Assembly: GCA_009746045.1 (NCBI GenBank)
Contig: RPFO01000086.1
Coordinates: forward strand, 275,732-339,731
Length of the DNA: 64,000 bases
Direction of reading: 5' to 3'
Source of the DNA: Mesostigma viride
Lineage: Eukaryota; Streptophyta; Mesostigmatophyceae; Mesostigmatales; Mesostigmataceae
Shown here: positions 19,918-28,773 of the stretch, in pieces
Numbering within the stretch: position 1 is the first letter of the stretch
How the letters are laid out: the number at the start of each line of letters is the position of its first letter
The notes under the pieces: generated by a model
The model's database searches: none
What the model was told of the DNA's origin: nothing
What the model saw: the letters and a program-made list of their open reading frames with translations, nothing else
Position numbers and translations under genes: made by a program

Positions 19918-21746
19918 TTGGTCCTACCCCTTCGGGCGCCCCAGCTGAGGTACATTATACTCCAGATTATTCTGCCTCGAGCGCTGCGTCCGCCTCCTCG
20001 GTGTCTGTCCCTCCCTCTCCGGTCCCGTCGTCCCCTCGGTCGACCCGGGATGTCGCAGTAGAGCCTACCCCTTCGGGTTTGCCTGATCCTCTTTCGGCGA
20101 CGGTCTCGGCTATGCAGGCTCAGATCCAGTCTTTGACCACGGCGTTTGGGGCTTTCCTTGCGGCCCAGGCGCAGGTCCCGGCCACGCCGGCTGGATCCGC
20201 GCCCCCTACCCCTTCTGTCGCCCCGGCGACTACGGCTTCGCCCGCGCCCCCGCCTGCGCCCGCGGTCGCTGTGGTTCCGACGGCTCCTGCGACTCCTGCT
20301 GCCTCTGCGCCTGTCACCGCTCTACCTGCGCCTACGCGGGAGTCTCCTGCCCCTGTTAGCTCGCCCTCCGTCGCTGCTTCCGAGCCTCCTCTCGCTCAGG
20401 CGCAGACGTCGCGGGGTTTCTTTGGCGATACTAGCGGCCTTCCCAGACTTTGGGAGGGTGGTCCTCCGCAGAGGATTCCGGTTCCTGACTGGGGCCTGGA
20501 TGGTAGTCAATCTTATGCAGGACTGCCTGTCCCTACGGGCCCCATTTTCAACATGTGGCCTGAGGGTGCACCGGCAACGGAGACCGGCGCGCCTGCGTCG
20601 TTGGTGGGTCCGTCACGGCCCTCTCTGGCTTCAGGTCCGGCGCGACCTCCTGTTTTACCAGTGCTCCCTGCGTCGGTGTCGGCTCCTGCCCCTGCGTCAG
20701 CCCCTGCTCCGGTCCCTCCTCCTTCGGCCTCGCGGTCGTTGTCCGCGGTTGTTCGGTCCACCGGTCAGGATCCTCGCGCCACCCGCGCTGCCGATTCCCT
20801 CAGGGAGTTGTCCCAGGGTGATCGGGACAGGGCTCCTTCTGTGGTGCACGCGACGCCGGAGTCGCGTGACGCGCCCATTCCGGGGTATGGTATGTCCGCA
20901 CTCGCCTGCCGACAGTGTGACCTGCCGCGCGCCTCTGCTGAGCTTGCCATCTCTCCCATGTCCTATGGGTTCTCCCAGGTGTGTCGTGCGCCCCGGGATC
21001 GTGGCCTACCCATTGAGACTGATCGGCCTCCGTTCGACATGGTTATTTTAGCTGATCCGGTGTTCGAGGGTGAGATCCTGGTCCGGCGCGTCCTGTATCG
21101 CTGGGCGAGGCGCCACAACGACTTGGACACCTACGGTGGGTTTCAGTGGGCTTACCCTCCCCCTCTGGGCATTATGGCTTCGGATGCCCTTACAGTAGAG
21201 TTTCCTGCGGTGCAGGGTGCGGCGTACACTACGGTCCTCCAGCCCATCCTTGAGTGGGATGCCCGCCGCCCGGTACCTATCCCGGGCCAGGGTCTAGACT
21301 CCCGCGGTCACCCTCCTCCTCGTGCCAGCGACTACCTAGAGACATTCGGGTCGCGACAGTGTGTTCGTCGGTGGCGCTCCCGCGAGATTCGGCACATCCG
21401 GTTGTGGCCGTCCAACGTGGAGCCCTTGGTGGACCTGTTCTTCCCGACGGTTCTGCGCCCTCGGATTCGGTATCATTGCCTCCTCCTGCGGGCCCTTTGC
21501 CTGATCGCGGTAGAGCCTTTCCTTCGCCTCTTTGCCTGTGGCTTTCTGGACTGGGCCCGTGGCCAGGTCGTCCTCACGCAGCATAGGTATTACTGGGCCT
21601 TCCTGGGCCTCTTTCCTGACGGCGTGTGGGCCGATGTTTTCCTCACTGTAGATAGGCATGACAATGTTGAGGATGTGGCTCACTATCAGGCCTACCTGGA
21701 GGTCCTGCTGGCCTCTCGTGGCACTTACCAGACGGATGGCCACTAG
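19918..21746 (+). CDS. Large unrecognised ORF of an LTR element (Pro/Ala/Ser-rich N-terminus)
   Basis: The open frame begins at 19896 in Cop-1 sequence; element-specific coding starts at 19918, so the true N-terminus is missing. Residues about 30-330 are Pro/Ala/Ser/Val-rich low complexity, with a short helix S-A-T-V-S-A-M-Q-A-Q-I-Q-S-L-T. The last about 250 residues form an ordinary mixed domain with many Trp/Tyr/Leu and a hydrophobic stretch (L-L-L-R-A-L-C-L-I-A-V-E-P-F-L), ending ...G-T-Y-Q-T-D-G-H. No CCHC, PR, RT or IN motif is present. Its stop lies 376 bp before LTR-A and a G-rich PPT. It could be the Gag of a gag-only element or an extra 3' ORF (envelope-like). Family unknown. Confidence 0.6.
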
Positions 21747-22109
21747 ATAGAGGGCCTTAAGCCCGACCTGAGGGTGTTGTCCCTCCGGTATGTAGAGTCG
21801 CCCTCATATTCTGGCCAGTTGGTTGGCTGTTCTTGGTCCTTAGCGCTGATGTGTTTACTCTGTGTGTCCTGCCCAGTGCCGTCCCCCCGGCCAGGACTCC
21901 GTTCCAGGCAGTTAGGGGAACCTACCACCAGGCTTGGTGCTGGCTAACCCTACACCACCCGGCGTGGTGGTGGAGACCGTGTGAACTATTGGTGCTTTGT
22001 ATCTGGGATGGTCTATCGATTGTGTTGGTGTGTGCTGGGTGCGTTAGGATTATTTTCCTACCCCTCTGGTTCCCTCCTCTCTGCGTAGGGAGAGGGCTCC
22101 CTACCTTTT

Positions 22110-22122
22110 GTGGGGGGGGAGG
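22110..22122 (+). promoter_or_regulatory. Polypurine tract next to LTR-A
   Basis: GTGGGGGGGGAGG immediately before the TGTTACG start of LTR-A, placed as a plus-strand primer site for an element in + orientation. Confidence 0.65.
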
Positions 22123-22694
22123 TGTTACGTCGCGTAACAATTCGTTGTAGTTACGGACGTAAATTAGGTCCTTGGCCTCGGTTGTTCCTAGGTTACGTGC
22201 AGTTCTAGTCTGGACATGATTGTCCCCGTAACAGTACTGTGGTATATTGGGTGCCTTTGGGCGCCGCGCCGCGTACTATATTAGTGGTCCTTATCCTTTT
22301 GTAGAATGTAGTGGACCGGCGTGCATCTGTGCACCTGCCTGTGTTTCTGTGGTTCTGCAGGCGAGGGCCAGGTCGGCCCGAGCCTGTTGGACCGTTGGTG
22401 ACCATTTATGCACGTTCCACTCCTTGTGTGGTTACTCGGCGTGTGTTAAGTGAATTGACACATTTAGGCTTGGGTCACGGCAGTGTAGTTGTGTTTCCTT
22501 CCTCTATTCCTGGAGTAAACGGGTTTTGGTAAATGGTTGTATGGCGTATTATAGCAACACTTACGTTAATGCATTGAGATCAGCTCCGTCACGTTCGTCT
22601 TTCGCCAGAGGGTTAAGTAGAGGAGGCCTGACCAGTTTAGGTAGTATCAGGCCCATTAGAGGTAGAGGTGGAGGTAGATATCCGCGGCGTAACA
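22123..22694 (+). repeat. LTR-A (3' LTR of the unrecognised LTR element)
   Basis: 572 bp with canonical TG...CA and extended inverted ends: TGTTACGTCGCG at the start and CGCGGCGTAACA at the end. Its right edge falls inside the L1-A RT coding sequence, so it inserted there. The design resembles LTR-B (27441-28024), but the bodies are diverged. Confidence 0.72.
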
Positions 22695-22850
22695 AGCGAT
22701 TTCCTCGAAGAGGCGACGCGCGACGAAGATGGCCATGACGGTGTTGCGCCCAGGACGGAAGCCCATTTGACTTTCCCCAAGGTGACAGTCGAGAGCAGAA
22801 CGAAGGCGGTTGAGGATCATGCGCGTGAACAAATGGGCTAAAACCGAGCA
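22695..22850 (-). pseudogene. L1-A reverse transcriptase fragment
   Basis: Minus-strand reading gives V-L-A-H-L-F-T-R-M-I-L-N-R-L, then S-Q-M-G-F-R-P-G-R-N-T-V-M-A-I-F and R-R-L-F-E-E-I-A: the classic LINE RT blocks 2-2a (nRL...QxGFRpgR). It is cut at 22694 by LTR-A and lost after about 22860. It is probably the same LINE as the ORF1 at 24774-26555, in the same orientation. Confidence 0.82.
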
Positions 22851-23187
22851 AAACCGCGGTTTTTATGCTACTTGACGTCACCGTTGGGACCCCTGCAGGT
22901 ATCCAAAAAATGTGCAACTTTGCAATCCCTCTTGGGGCACTAGATAGACCTTAACGACCACATGTGGGCCTATGTATGAGCAAAACTGCAGTCAGGAAAA
23001 ATTGACATGTCATATTTGGCACAAAATGCCTTGAAAAGCACCTTCACGTCAATTTTCTGACACAAGCCATGAAATTTTTTTTTGTCAGAACATTGTTTTG
23101 GTGTTTTTTCCAACCATATGCGTCATTGAAGACCAAAAAACGCATATCTCAAAAAATTTGGTTTTGGTAAATGCAAATTTACCAAAC
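22851..23187. other. No gene recognised
   Basis: AT-rich stretch between the L1-A RT scrap and the Cop-6 gag, with several A/T homopolymers. I see no ORF or repeat structure that I can assign; it probably contains the decayed 3' junction of Cop-6. Confidence 0.5.
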
Positions 23188-24282
23188 CTACGGGTGTTTG
23201 GGGTACTGCAAGGGTTGAGGAGGAGAGGGTTTCTTGCTGGTGGTTTCCAGCGGGGGGGCATCTTCAGCTACCACCCCATGCTTGGCCAAGATGGCCTCCG
23301 TGACCCTGGCTTGGGTTATGGAGGACATGGCTTTAAAATGTGCTGACCGAGCAAGCTCGGCCAGGTCTTGACCATCCGAGTATTCCATCGGATAGTCAGC
23401 ATTTTTGAGGAGGTCGCGTAGCCGCTGAGTGGCCTCGCGGTACGCCGCCGCCATCGCCTGGTGGGTGGCCAGGCGACGGGCGGCCTCCTCCTCATATTCC
23501 TGCCGCTTAGCGGCGAGCCGAAAAGCCGCCTCTCGACGGACCTCCCGGTCTCGCTGCCTCGCTCGGCGTTCTTCATTAGCCACCAGCGCGGCCTGCTCGA
23601 CCGCCAGGAGCGCTGGGGTAAGAGTTATCTCAGTCTCCCCATCGGGAAGACTGGCAGTGTCGGAGACCTCATCATCGGACATTTGTTGTCCTCCGATGGG
23701 CTCCACGGGTCTACGCACCACCCGCGCGAGCTTAATGCTTTCCATGTCCTTCTTCTTGCGAAGAAGGGAAGCAGAACTAGGTCGCCCAAACGTTAGCTCG
23801 AAATGATTGTGTCCCTGAGCGAAGGGAACACGAAGATCAGATGTGGCGGGGCGAAACGTGATCGCCCCGTCCGGCGCCACCGAAGCCGTCTGACAGGGCA
23901 TGAGCTCCCGAATAGTCGGCAACGGGGGGCCGAACTGGGGAGCCGCGGTGGGGTTTACCACCGAGGGCTCCGCAGCCATGGCTGTGCCAGCCGTGGTTGC
24001 GGCTGGGGCAGCTGCCGGAGTCGAGGGTAAGCCGGTCCCCCGGGGGGGAGCCGTCTCGTCCTCCGGCTTCTCAGGGGAGGGGGGTAGGTCGGTCGGCTTT
24101 GCAGCCGCCGTCCCCTCGTCCTGGCAGACATTGTGGTTCTTTTTGTTTTTCTTCTTTTTCTTGGAAATGGCCGCATCGCCAGCCGGCTTCTGATTGTTGT
24201 CTTTGGGCATCCGCCGATCCTGCCCATCATCATCCTCGTTGTAGGTAAGCTTCTTAGCGACATTCTTGTTCGTGATAGCCAT
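23188..24282 (-). CDS. Cop-6 Gag-like protein
   Basis: 364 aa from an ATG in good context (GCTACCATGG) 18 nt after the LTR. A basic nuclear-localisation-like run (K-K-K-K-K-N-K-K-N, about residue 45) is followed by a Pro/Ala-rich segment and a long charged coiled coil (R-R-A-R-Q-R-D-R-E-V-R-R-E-A-A-F-R and R-Q-E-Y-E-E-E-A-A-R-R, about residues 235-300). The composition is much like the coiled-coil half of Cop-1 Gag. No zinc knuckle is reached; the element is truncated after it. Assigned as Gag by position behind an AGTT...AACT LTR. Confidence 0.65.
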   Translation of the reverse strand: MAITNKNVAKKLTYNEDDDGQDRRMPKDNNQKPAGDAAISKKKKKNKKNHNVCQDEGTAAAKPTDLPPSPEKPEDETAPPRGTGLPSTPAAAPAATTAGTAMAAEPSVVNPTAAPQFGPPLPTIRELMPCQTASVAPDGAITFRPATSDLRVPFAQGHNHFELTFGRPSSASLLRKKKDMESIKLARVVRRPVEPIGGQQMSDDEVSDTASLPDGETEITLTPALLAVEQAALVANEERRARQRDREVRREAAFRLAAKRQEYEEEAARRLATHQAMAAAYREATQRLRDLLKNADYPMEYSDGQDLAELARSAHFKAMSSITQARVTEAILAKHGVVAEDAPPLETTSKKPSPPQPLQYPKHP

Positions 24283-24300
24283 GGTAGCAAATAAAATTCA

Positions 24301-24773
24301 AGTTAGATTGCGACGGGATATATTGCTTGAGAACACAGTGAGCAATGAGCAGTGAATGCTTTAGATCATTAGAAAATAGGTTTGCCCTTTATCAACGTCC
24401 CTCTCACTGGCTGCGCCGCCAGTGACCGTTGGGTGCAGACCGTTGGCCCGAGGCCACACGATGACAGGTAGCAGTCTAGTCACTGCATCGTGCGATCACA
24501 GATCAATGCACGCTGCAGTACGGTCCCTATCTAGGATACTCTAGTACCGTCCAATGACAGGACACTACGTATACTGGGTACTGACATCAGTCACGTACCT
24601 CAGTACCCAAAGTACCTATCTAGGGAAACGTATGCGACTCGACTAGCATTCCTATCTGCATAGCCCACGTGGTATTTATATTCACATACCAACGTAGGTT
24701 TACAAGGCTTATTCATACGTTGTATTCACAATGCCTTTGAGACTTAGTCTACAGCAAAGCATGGAGACTAACT
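24301..24773 (-). repeat. Cop-6 5' LTR (minus orientation)
   Basis: 473 bp; on the minus strand it starts AGTTAGTCTCCATGC and ends GCAATCTAACT, the same terminal signature as Cop-1 and Cop-3. It interrupts the L1-A ORF1 coding sequence at 24774. A GGTACTGAGGTACGTGAC-type stretch resembles the Cop-1 LTR. No matching 3' LTR is present, so its TSD cannot be tested. Confidence 0.72.
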
Positions 24774-26555
24774 ATAGCTCCCGTCGCCGTTGTTGCTGCG
24801 CCAGGGTCAAGTCGTCGTCCACGGTGAAGTCGAGTCTTCTCGAGCCGCTTGCGGCGTCTGAGAAACGAAATCTTGTCCGCAGGGCTGTCAAAGATGAGAA
24901 GAAGCGGAGGCGCCCCGGCCTTACCCCGCGCGCGGGGGAGGCGGTGGGCGGTCAGCTTAATCTCATGCACCAATTATAGGAGGCCCAGGCCGGGCCCACT
25001 TCAAATGTTCCGCCGTCCAAGCCAAGTGTGTGACACTTTTTCGCTATTTTCGCAAAAAAAAACTAAAATGTCGCACGAGTTCGCGTGATTTTCGCGTGAT
25101 TTTCGCAAAATTTTCACACATTTTCGCACGATTTCGCACGATTTCGCACAATTTTGCATGATTTCGCACAATTTCGCATGGATTTCAACCAAGGGTCGTT
25201 TTGGGGAGTGACGTTTGACAAAATTTCGCATGAATTCACACACGTTGTGCACATCAAAATTTTTTACCGTCGACATTTTTCACATGAAATTTCGCACAAT
25301 TTCAGCAAATTTCGCACAAATTCGCACGATTTCAGCAAATTTCACACGATTTCAGCAAATTTCGCACAATTTCGCACGATTTCGCACGACGAATCACTCT
25401 GCAGAGTGACGATCGTCGAAAAAGTCAAAAAAACGACCAAAAGTGTCACACTTTTCGGAACATTTGAAGTGGGCCCGGCCCCCATGCGTGCAAGGATTTT
25501 GCTCTCAAAGGCACGTGCAAGCTTCTCGGAATTCTCACCTTCCACCATGTCGAAGTTCTTGAGTATGGCGTTGAGGCTGCGCTTGGCGAGCTCGGCCTCC
25601 TCGCGGAGGTCAAGCGTCTGCCGCTGGAGCTGGGCTGCGACGGCGGAGGTGGTGGAGGTGGTATGTTGCTTAAGCATGTCCGCCCAGGTCGTGATCATTG
25701 GGAGGAGCATCGCCGGCCAGGCCAGCCGGGGCTGGCTTGGCGGCAATGTCCTTCACTGCCTGGGCGGTGAGGCCTGCGGTGTTCTGCAGGACCTCGATAG
25801 CGATGGCATTATCCTTAAGACGCTGGTCGATGTCGCGGAGCTGGGCGGTGATGGAGTCGGTGGAGGCGGTGGAGGTGGAGGCGAGGAGGGTGGAGGTGGA
25901 GGTGACGGCCGGTGGTGGAAATGTTAGGGAGCTCAGCAGCCAGCGTGCCTCCCAATGCCGTCACATCTGTCTGTGGCAAGGGGGGTCACGTGCTGCTCGA
26001 AAGCTTCCTTAAGGAGGGTGCGGATGGTGGCTTTGGTGGGAAAGGTGGGGGGGGGCGGTGGGGAAGCCCAGATCGCGCCTCGCGGTTTCGGAGCGTCCAA
26101 GGAGGGAGCAGAGGGCGAAGCTAGCGTTGGAGCTTGGGGCGATTCATGCGGTGAAGGATTGGGAGAGCCTCGGCAGGGTCGACAAGCTGGCCATTACCAG
26201 GCCAGCGGCCGCGGTTGTGGGATGTGAGGTGCACGCACAGGGCTAGAAGCGAGGCGTACGTGCCGAAAAACACGTCTTCCATGAACCATCCCGGGCTGCG
26301 TTGCCAGTAGCCGGAGCTGTTGACGTCAAAGGAGATCTCTACCCATGCAGGGCGGCTCAGCAGAGCGACTGCGCTTAGGTTCAGGCGATGCAGATGGCGA
26401 GGCATGCCCGGAGGGCTGGGCGAGCACCAGTGCACGACTAGTGTCACCGTCGCCGTCTGGGCCGGGGGGCGAAGCTGCAGCCGATGCTGCAGGCGTAATA
26501 TCATTGCCGAGCGCAGCCGCCAGGCTGCGTTGCGTCGAGAGGCGCGTTTGCTCAT
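24774..26555 (-). pseudogene. L1-A ORF1 (coiled coil plus RRM-like nucleic-acid chaperone), interrupted
   Basis: Minus strand. A frame starts M-S-K-R-A-S-R-R at 26555. A coiled-coil region reads S-I-T-A-Q-L-R-D-I-D-Q-R-L-K-D-N and L-D-L-R-E-E-A-E-L-A-K-R-S-L-N-A-I-L-K (25880-25500). After a TIR-element insertion comes the RRM-like part H-R-L-P-R-A-R-G-K-A-G...A-D-K-I-S-F-L-R-R-R-K (24960-24830). The same block occurs in L1-B at 52604-52790. ORF1p of L1-type LINEs binds element RNA. Several frameshifts, the 24988-25480 insertion and the Cop-6 LTR at 24773 make it non-functional. Confidence 0.75.
24988..25480. mobile_element. TIR element with TTTCGCAC arrays inside L1-A ORF1
   Basis: 493 bp bounded by perfect 25-bp inverted repeats (start GGCCGGGCCCACTTCAAATG, 24988-25012 and 25456-25480), with inner GTGTGACACTTTT / AAAAGTGTCACAC. 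The interior is two arrays of about 12-bp repeats of the type ATTTCGCAC(A/G) (25080-25190, 25280-25395). No ORF of its own. L1-A ORF1 resumes on both sides. The embedded CACTTCAAATG end is reminiscent of CACTA elements, but I cannot define a target duplication. Confidence 0.7.
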
Positions 26556-26825
26556 CGTATATTGCGTAATAGCTTCGGAAAATTATATCAGCATGTGCGT
26601 CGTAGAAAGACGCATCGATTAATTGTGATATTCACGGCTAAATTCGGTGCTCAAACGTGAAAGTTATTATGAGCTCCGCCGTCAGCCATGGCTACCTCGT
26701 GGCTCGTGGCTCGTGGCTCGTATATCTGTATATATGGTGCATATTAGGGTCATATTAGGGTGCTCCGTGACTCCCCAACGGGAGCACGAGTTTAATTAAT
26801 TAATTAATTAATTAATTAGGGTCAT
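26556..26825. other. Probable L1-A 5' region plus (TTAA)n
   Basis: Upstream of the L1-A ORF1 start. It contains a short GGCTCGTGGCTCGTG direct repeat (26700-26720), ATATTAGGGTC repeats (26740-26760) and a pure (TTAA)n run at 26792-26818. No coding sequence recognised. Confidence 0.5.
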
Positions 26826-27313
26826 GGGTCGGTTACCGGGGGCGAGTTTACAACCAAGGGTCGGGTCGGTTACCAGGGCCGAGTACAACCGGGAGGGGCC
26901 GGTTACTACAACCGACCGTTAGCGGTAGTACCGATACCGGTAATTGCACCAACCAACAGCCAGCCCAGCAAGTACGTATTTCGTCACTAGCTCTTCCAGA
27001 CAGCAAGTTGAATGTGGTAACGGTAACCAGCAGTTAACCGATGGTGCATGCATGATCGGCCGGTACCTGTAATTAACTGATGGTAACCGGAGTACTACTA
27101 CTAGTTAGCATGCACTGGACTTTAAAGTAGCCTTCAGTTTATATGCCATTGGGTATACCGGTACCGGCCGGTAACCATCATGCATGCACGACGGTAACCG
27201 GCCGGTATATACCAGTACTGATTGCCTCGCCGATACCGGTACTGGTAGCCGATCGAGGCCGGGCGAGGACCGGTTCCAGTACCCGGATGGGCTATAAAAC
27301 CGGTAACCGACCC
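26826..27313. mobile_element. Small TIR element rich in GGTAACC/CCGGTA motifs
   Basis: 488 bp bounded by perfect 14-bp inverted repeats GGGTCGGTTACCGG (26826-26839) and CCGGTAACCGACCC (27300-27313); TAGGGT just outside the left end is partly mirrored as ACCCTA on the right. The interior contains more than ten GGTTAC/GTAACC and CCGGTACCGG variants on both strands. No coding capacity. No clean target duplication seen. Confidence 0.6.
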
Positions 27314-27335
27314 AACCCTATTATCTATAGCAAGT

Positions 27336-27440
27336 GGATGCATGTTATTGCCCCTGAGGATAGCCGCTACACTACCGCCTCGTCTGCATCCATTACAGGA
27401 TATAGAGGACAGCTCAGATGAGGATTATATCCCCTTCTTG
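27336..27440 (+). pseudogene. LINE (L1-B type) extreme C-terminus scrap
   Basis: Encodes P-E-D-S-R-Y-T-T-A-S-S-A-S, then in a shifted frame the S-S-D-E-D-Y-like acidic end. This is the same C-terminal tail as L1-B (53862-53955, P-E-D-S-R-Y-T-T-A-S-S-A-I). A 5'-truncated LINE copy into whose 3' end LTR-B inserted. Confidence 0.75.
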
Positions 27441-28024
27441 TGTTACGTCCCTGCCCTTTTGGCTGGACGTAACAATGGAATAAATTACTAAGGCTGTTTG
27501 GTCTATTGAACTTGGGTTTTACGGACCTTGGCTATTGTGTGAATTGGACTAGTTATTTTGGTCCTAGGTTGTCCTTTTAGGGGCCGGCGCTGTGGCGCCG
27601 CGCCGGTTCTGAGTCTGTCAGTGGTTCTAGGCGTGGATCCTATAGTTGAGGGTCGATGTCGGCCCGGATCCTACGTGGAATGAGTGACTCGGATTGTTCT
27701 AAGGAAATTGGCGTGTATCTGCGCCGCAACCAACCTAGGTTAAATTGGTCCAAGGACGAGAGTCTCGTCCTCTTGGTTTAATGAATGATAAGTGCGAATA
27801 CGCCTACACATTGAGCCCGGGGCACTATCCATTTGTAATTGGTATTGCTAGCCATTATAAGTGTGAACTAATTAGCTTGGCATTAAGCCGTGATGCCAGA
27901 TATCTCACGACTCACGTCGTGAAGCGCAACCTACTTTAGGCTATCTTGAATTATTCCTAATTCCGGCAAGAAGGGTCTTTTGCTACGTAGCTCAGGCTAG
28001 GTGAGTCTGGGCAGGGACGTAACA
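27441..28024 (+). repeat. LTR-B, 5' LTR with 16-bp inverted ends
   Basis: 584 bp: starts TGTTACGTCCCTGCCC and ends GGGCAGGGACGTAACA (16-bp perfect inverted repeats, canonical TG...CA). An internal GGACGTAACA sits 25 bp from the start. It is followed directly by a primer-binding site. No 3' partner is present in the window. Confidence 0.85.
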
Positions 28025-28025
28025 C

Positions 28026-28036
28026 TGGTATCGGAG
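28026..28036 (+). promoter_or_regulatory. Primer-binding site, initiator-tRNA-Met type
   Basis: TGGTATCGGAG one base after LTR-B. It differs by one base from TGGTATCAGAG, the usual complement of the initiator tRNA 3' end used by many LTR elements. Confidence 0.78.
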
Positions 28037-28773
28037 GAAATGTGCTGGAAAGGTTAGCTAACTCTCGCGGAGAGGGTTAGTGAGCCAATTAGGATACCAA
28101 GACGAAGCTTGGCGTAGGTAGAGGTTCCGGAATTCAACGATTGCTGTCAGGCCGGCGGCCAGCCCGTAAAGGGATTCAACGACGACCTAGCAGCAAGCGG
28201 CCAGTCTGGGATACTCGGCGGGGCTAGCAATAGTCCTGTGGTGAGGTGCTGTCAACTATAGCGTTCAGCCCTCCTGTTTTCAACGACACCTAGTGGCGGC
28301 CAGGGCTTGCCTTCAACGACACCGGGTGGCGGCCAGTTCAGGAGGGATTAACGTCATCGAAGATGGTACGTCCCCTAGTTAGAATTCTTTCTTTACAAAG
28401 CTATGCCTGCTGAAGGCTAGCTGGCGAGCTTGCTCTCTATCCGGGAACGCGCGCGCAGGGGGTTTATGTTATATGTTGTGCCTCTATAGGTTGTAAATGT
28501 TGTTGGTGCCCATGGACGTCGCGGAGACGGACATTCGTTGTTTGACCTGCAAGGGGTCGTGGGGGTGGATACCGTCTGGCTGTTGCCGACTGTGTTGACG
28601 GTGTTTACCTCCGTGTGTGCGTATAGCCCGTTCCTGCGGAAGGCTCGGGCGTGTGCTGTGATATACTCCGTGCTCCCTCTCCTCGTTTGTTTAAGGTCAC
28701 TGCATTAGAGGTAGCCTGGGTTTCCCCTTTCTCTCTTGCTTGCAAGCCGCTGCCAGACTATGATGTAACATAT
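28037..28773 (+). other. Leader of the LTR-B element, with short repeats
   Basis: No long ORF. Contains three or four copies of a TTCAACGAC...GCGGCCAG motif (about 28133-28340), probably a structured RNA leader or packaging signal. A short open stretch (M-D-V-A-E-T-D-I-R-C-L-T-C-K, from 28512) ends after about 30 codons. It ends abruptly where Cop-1 RT coding resumes. Confidence 0.5.

Larger units (their letters stand above)
19918..28773. mobile_element. 8.9-kb composite insertion inside Cop-1 pol
   Basis: Cop-1 pol is cut between A-F-T and A-R-E-E-W. The block starts inside an ORF of an LTR element and runs through its 3' LTR (LTR-A), minus-strand L1-A and Cop-6 pieces, two TIR elements and an L1 3' scrap. 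It ends with a 5' LTR plus primer-binding site (LTR-B) and leader. So a 3' half precedes a 5' half in the same orientation. I could not find a target duplication at the outer edges. Confidence 0.7.

Noticed and set aside
22526-22738. Arg/Gly-rich ORF (G-R-G-G-G-R-Y-P-R-R) resembling a nucleocapsid tail
   Set aside because: It spans the LTR-A end and the antisense of L1-A RT, so it is a chimera of two unrelated sequences.
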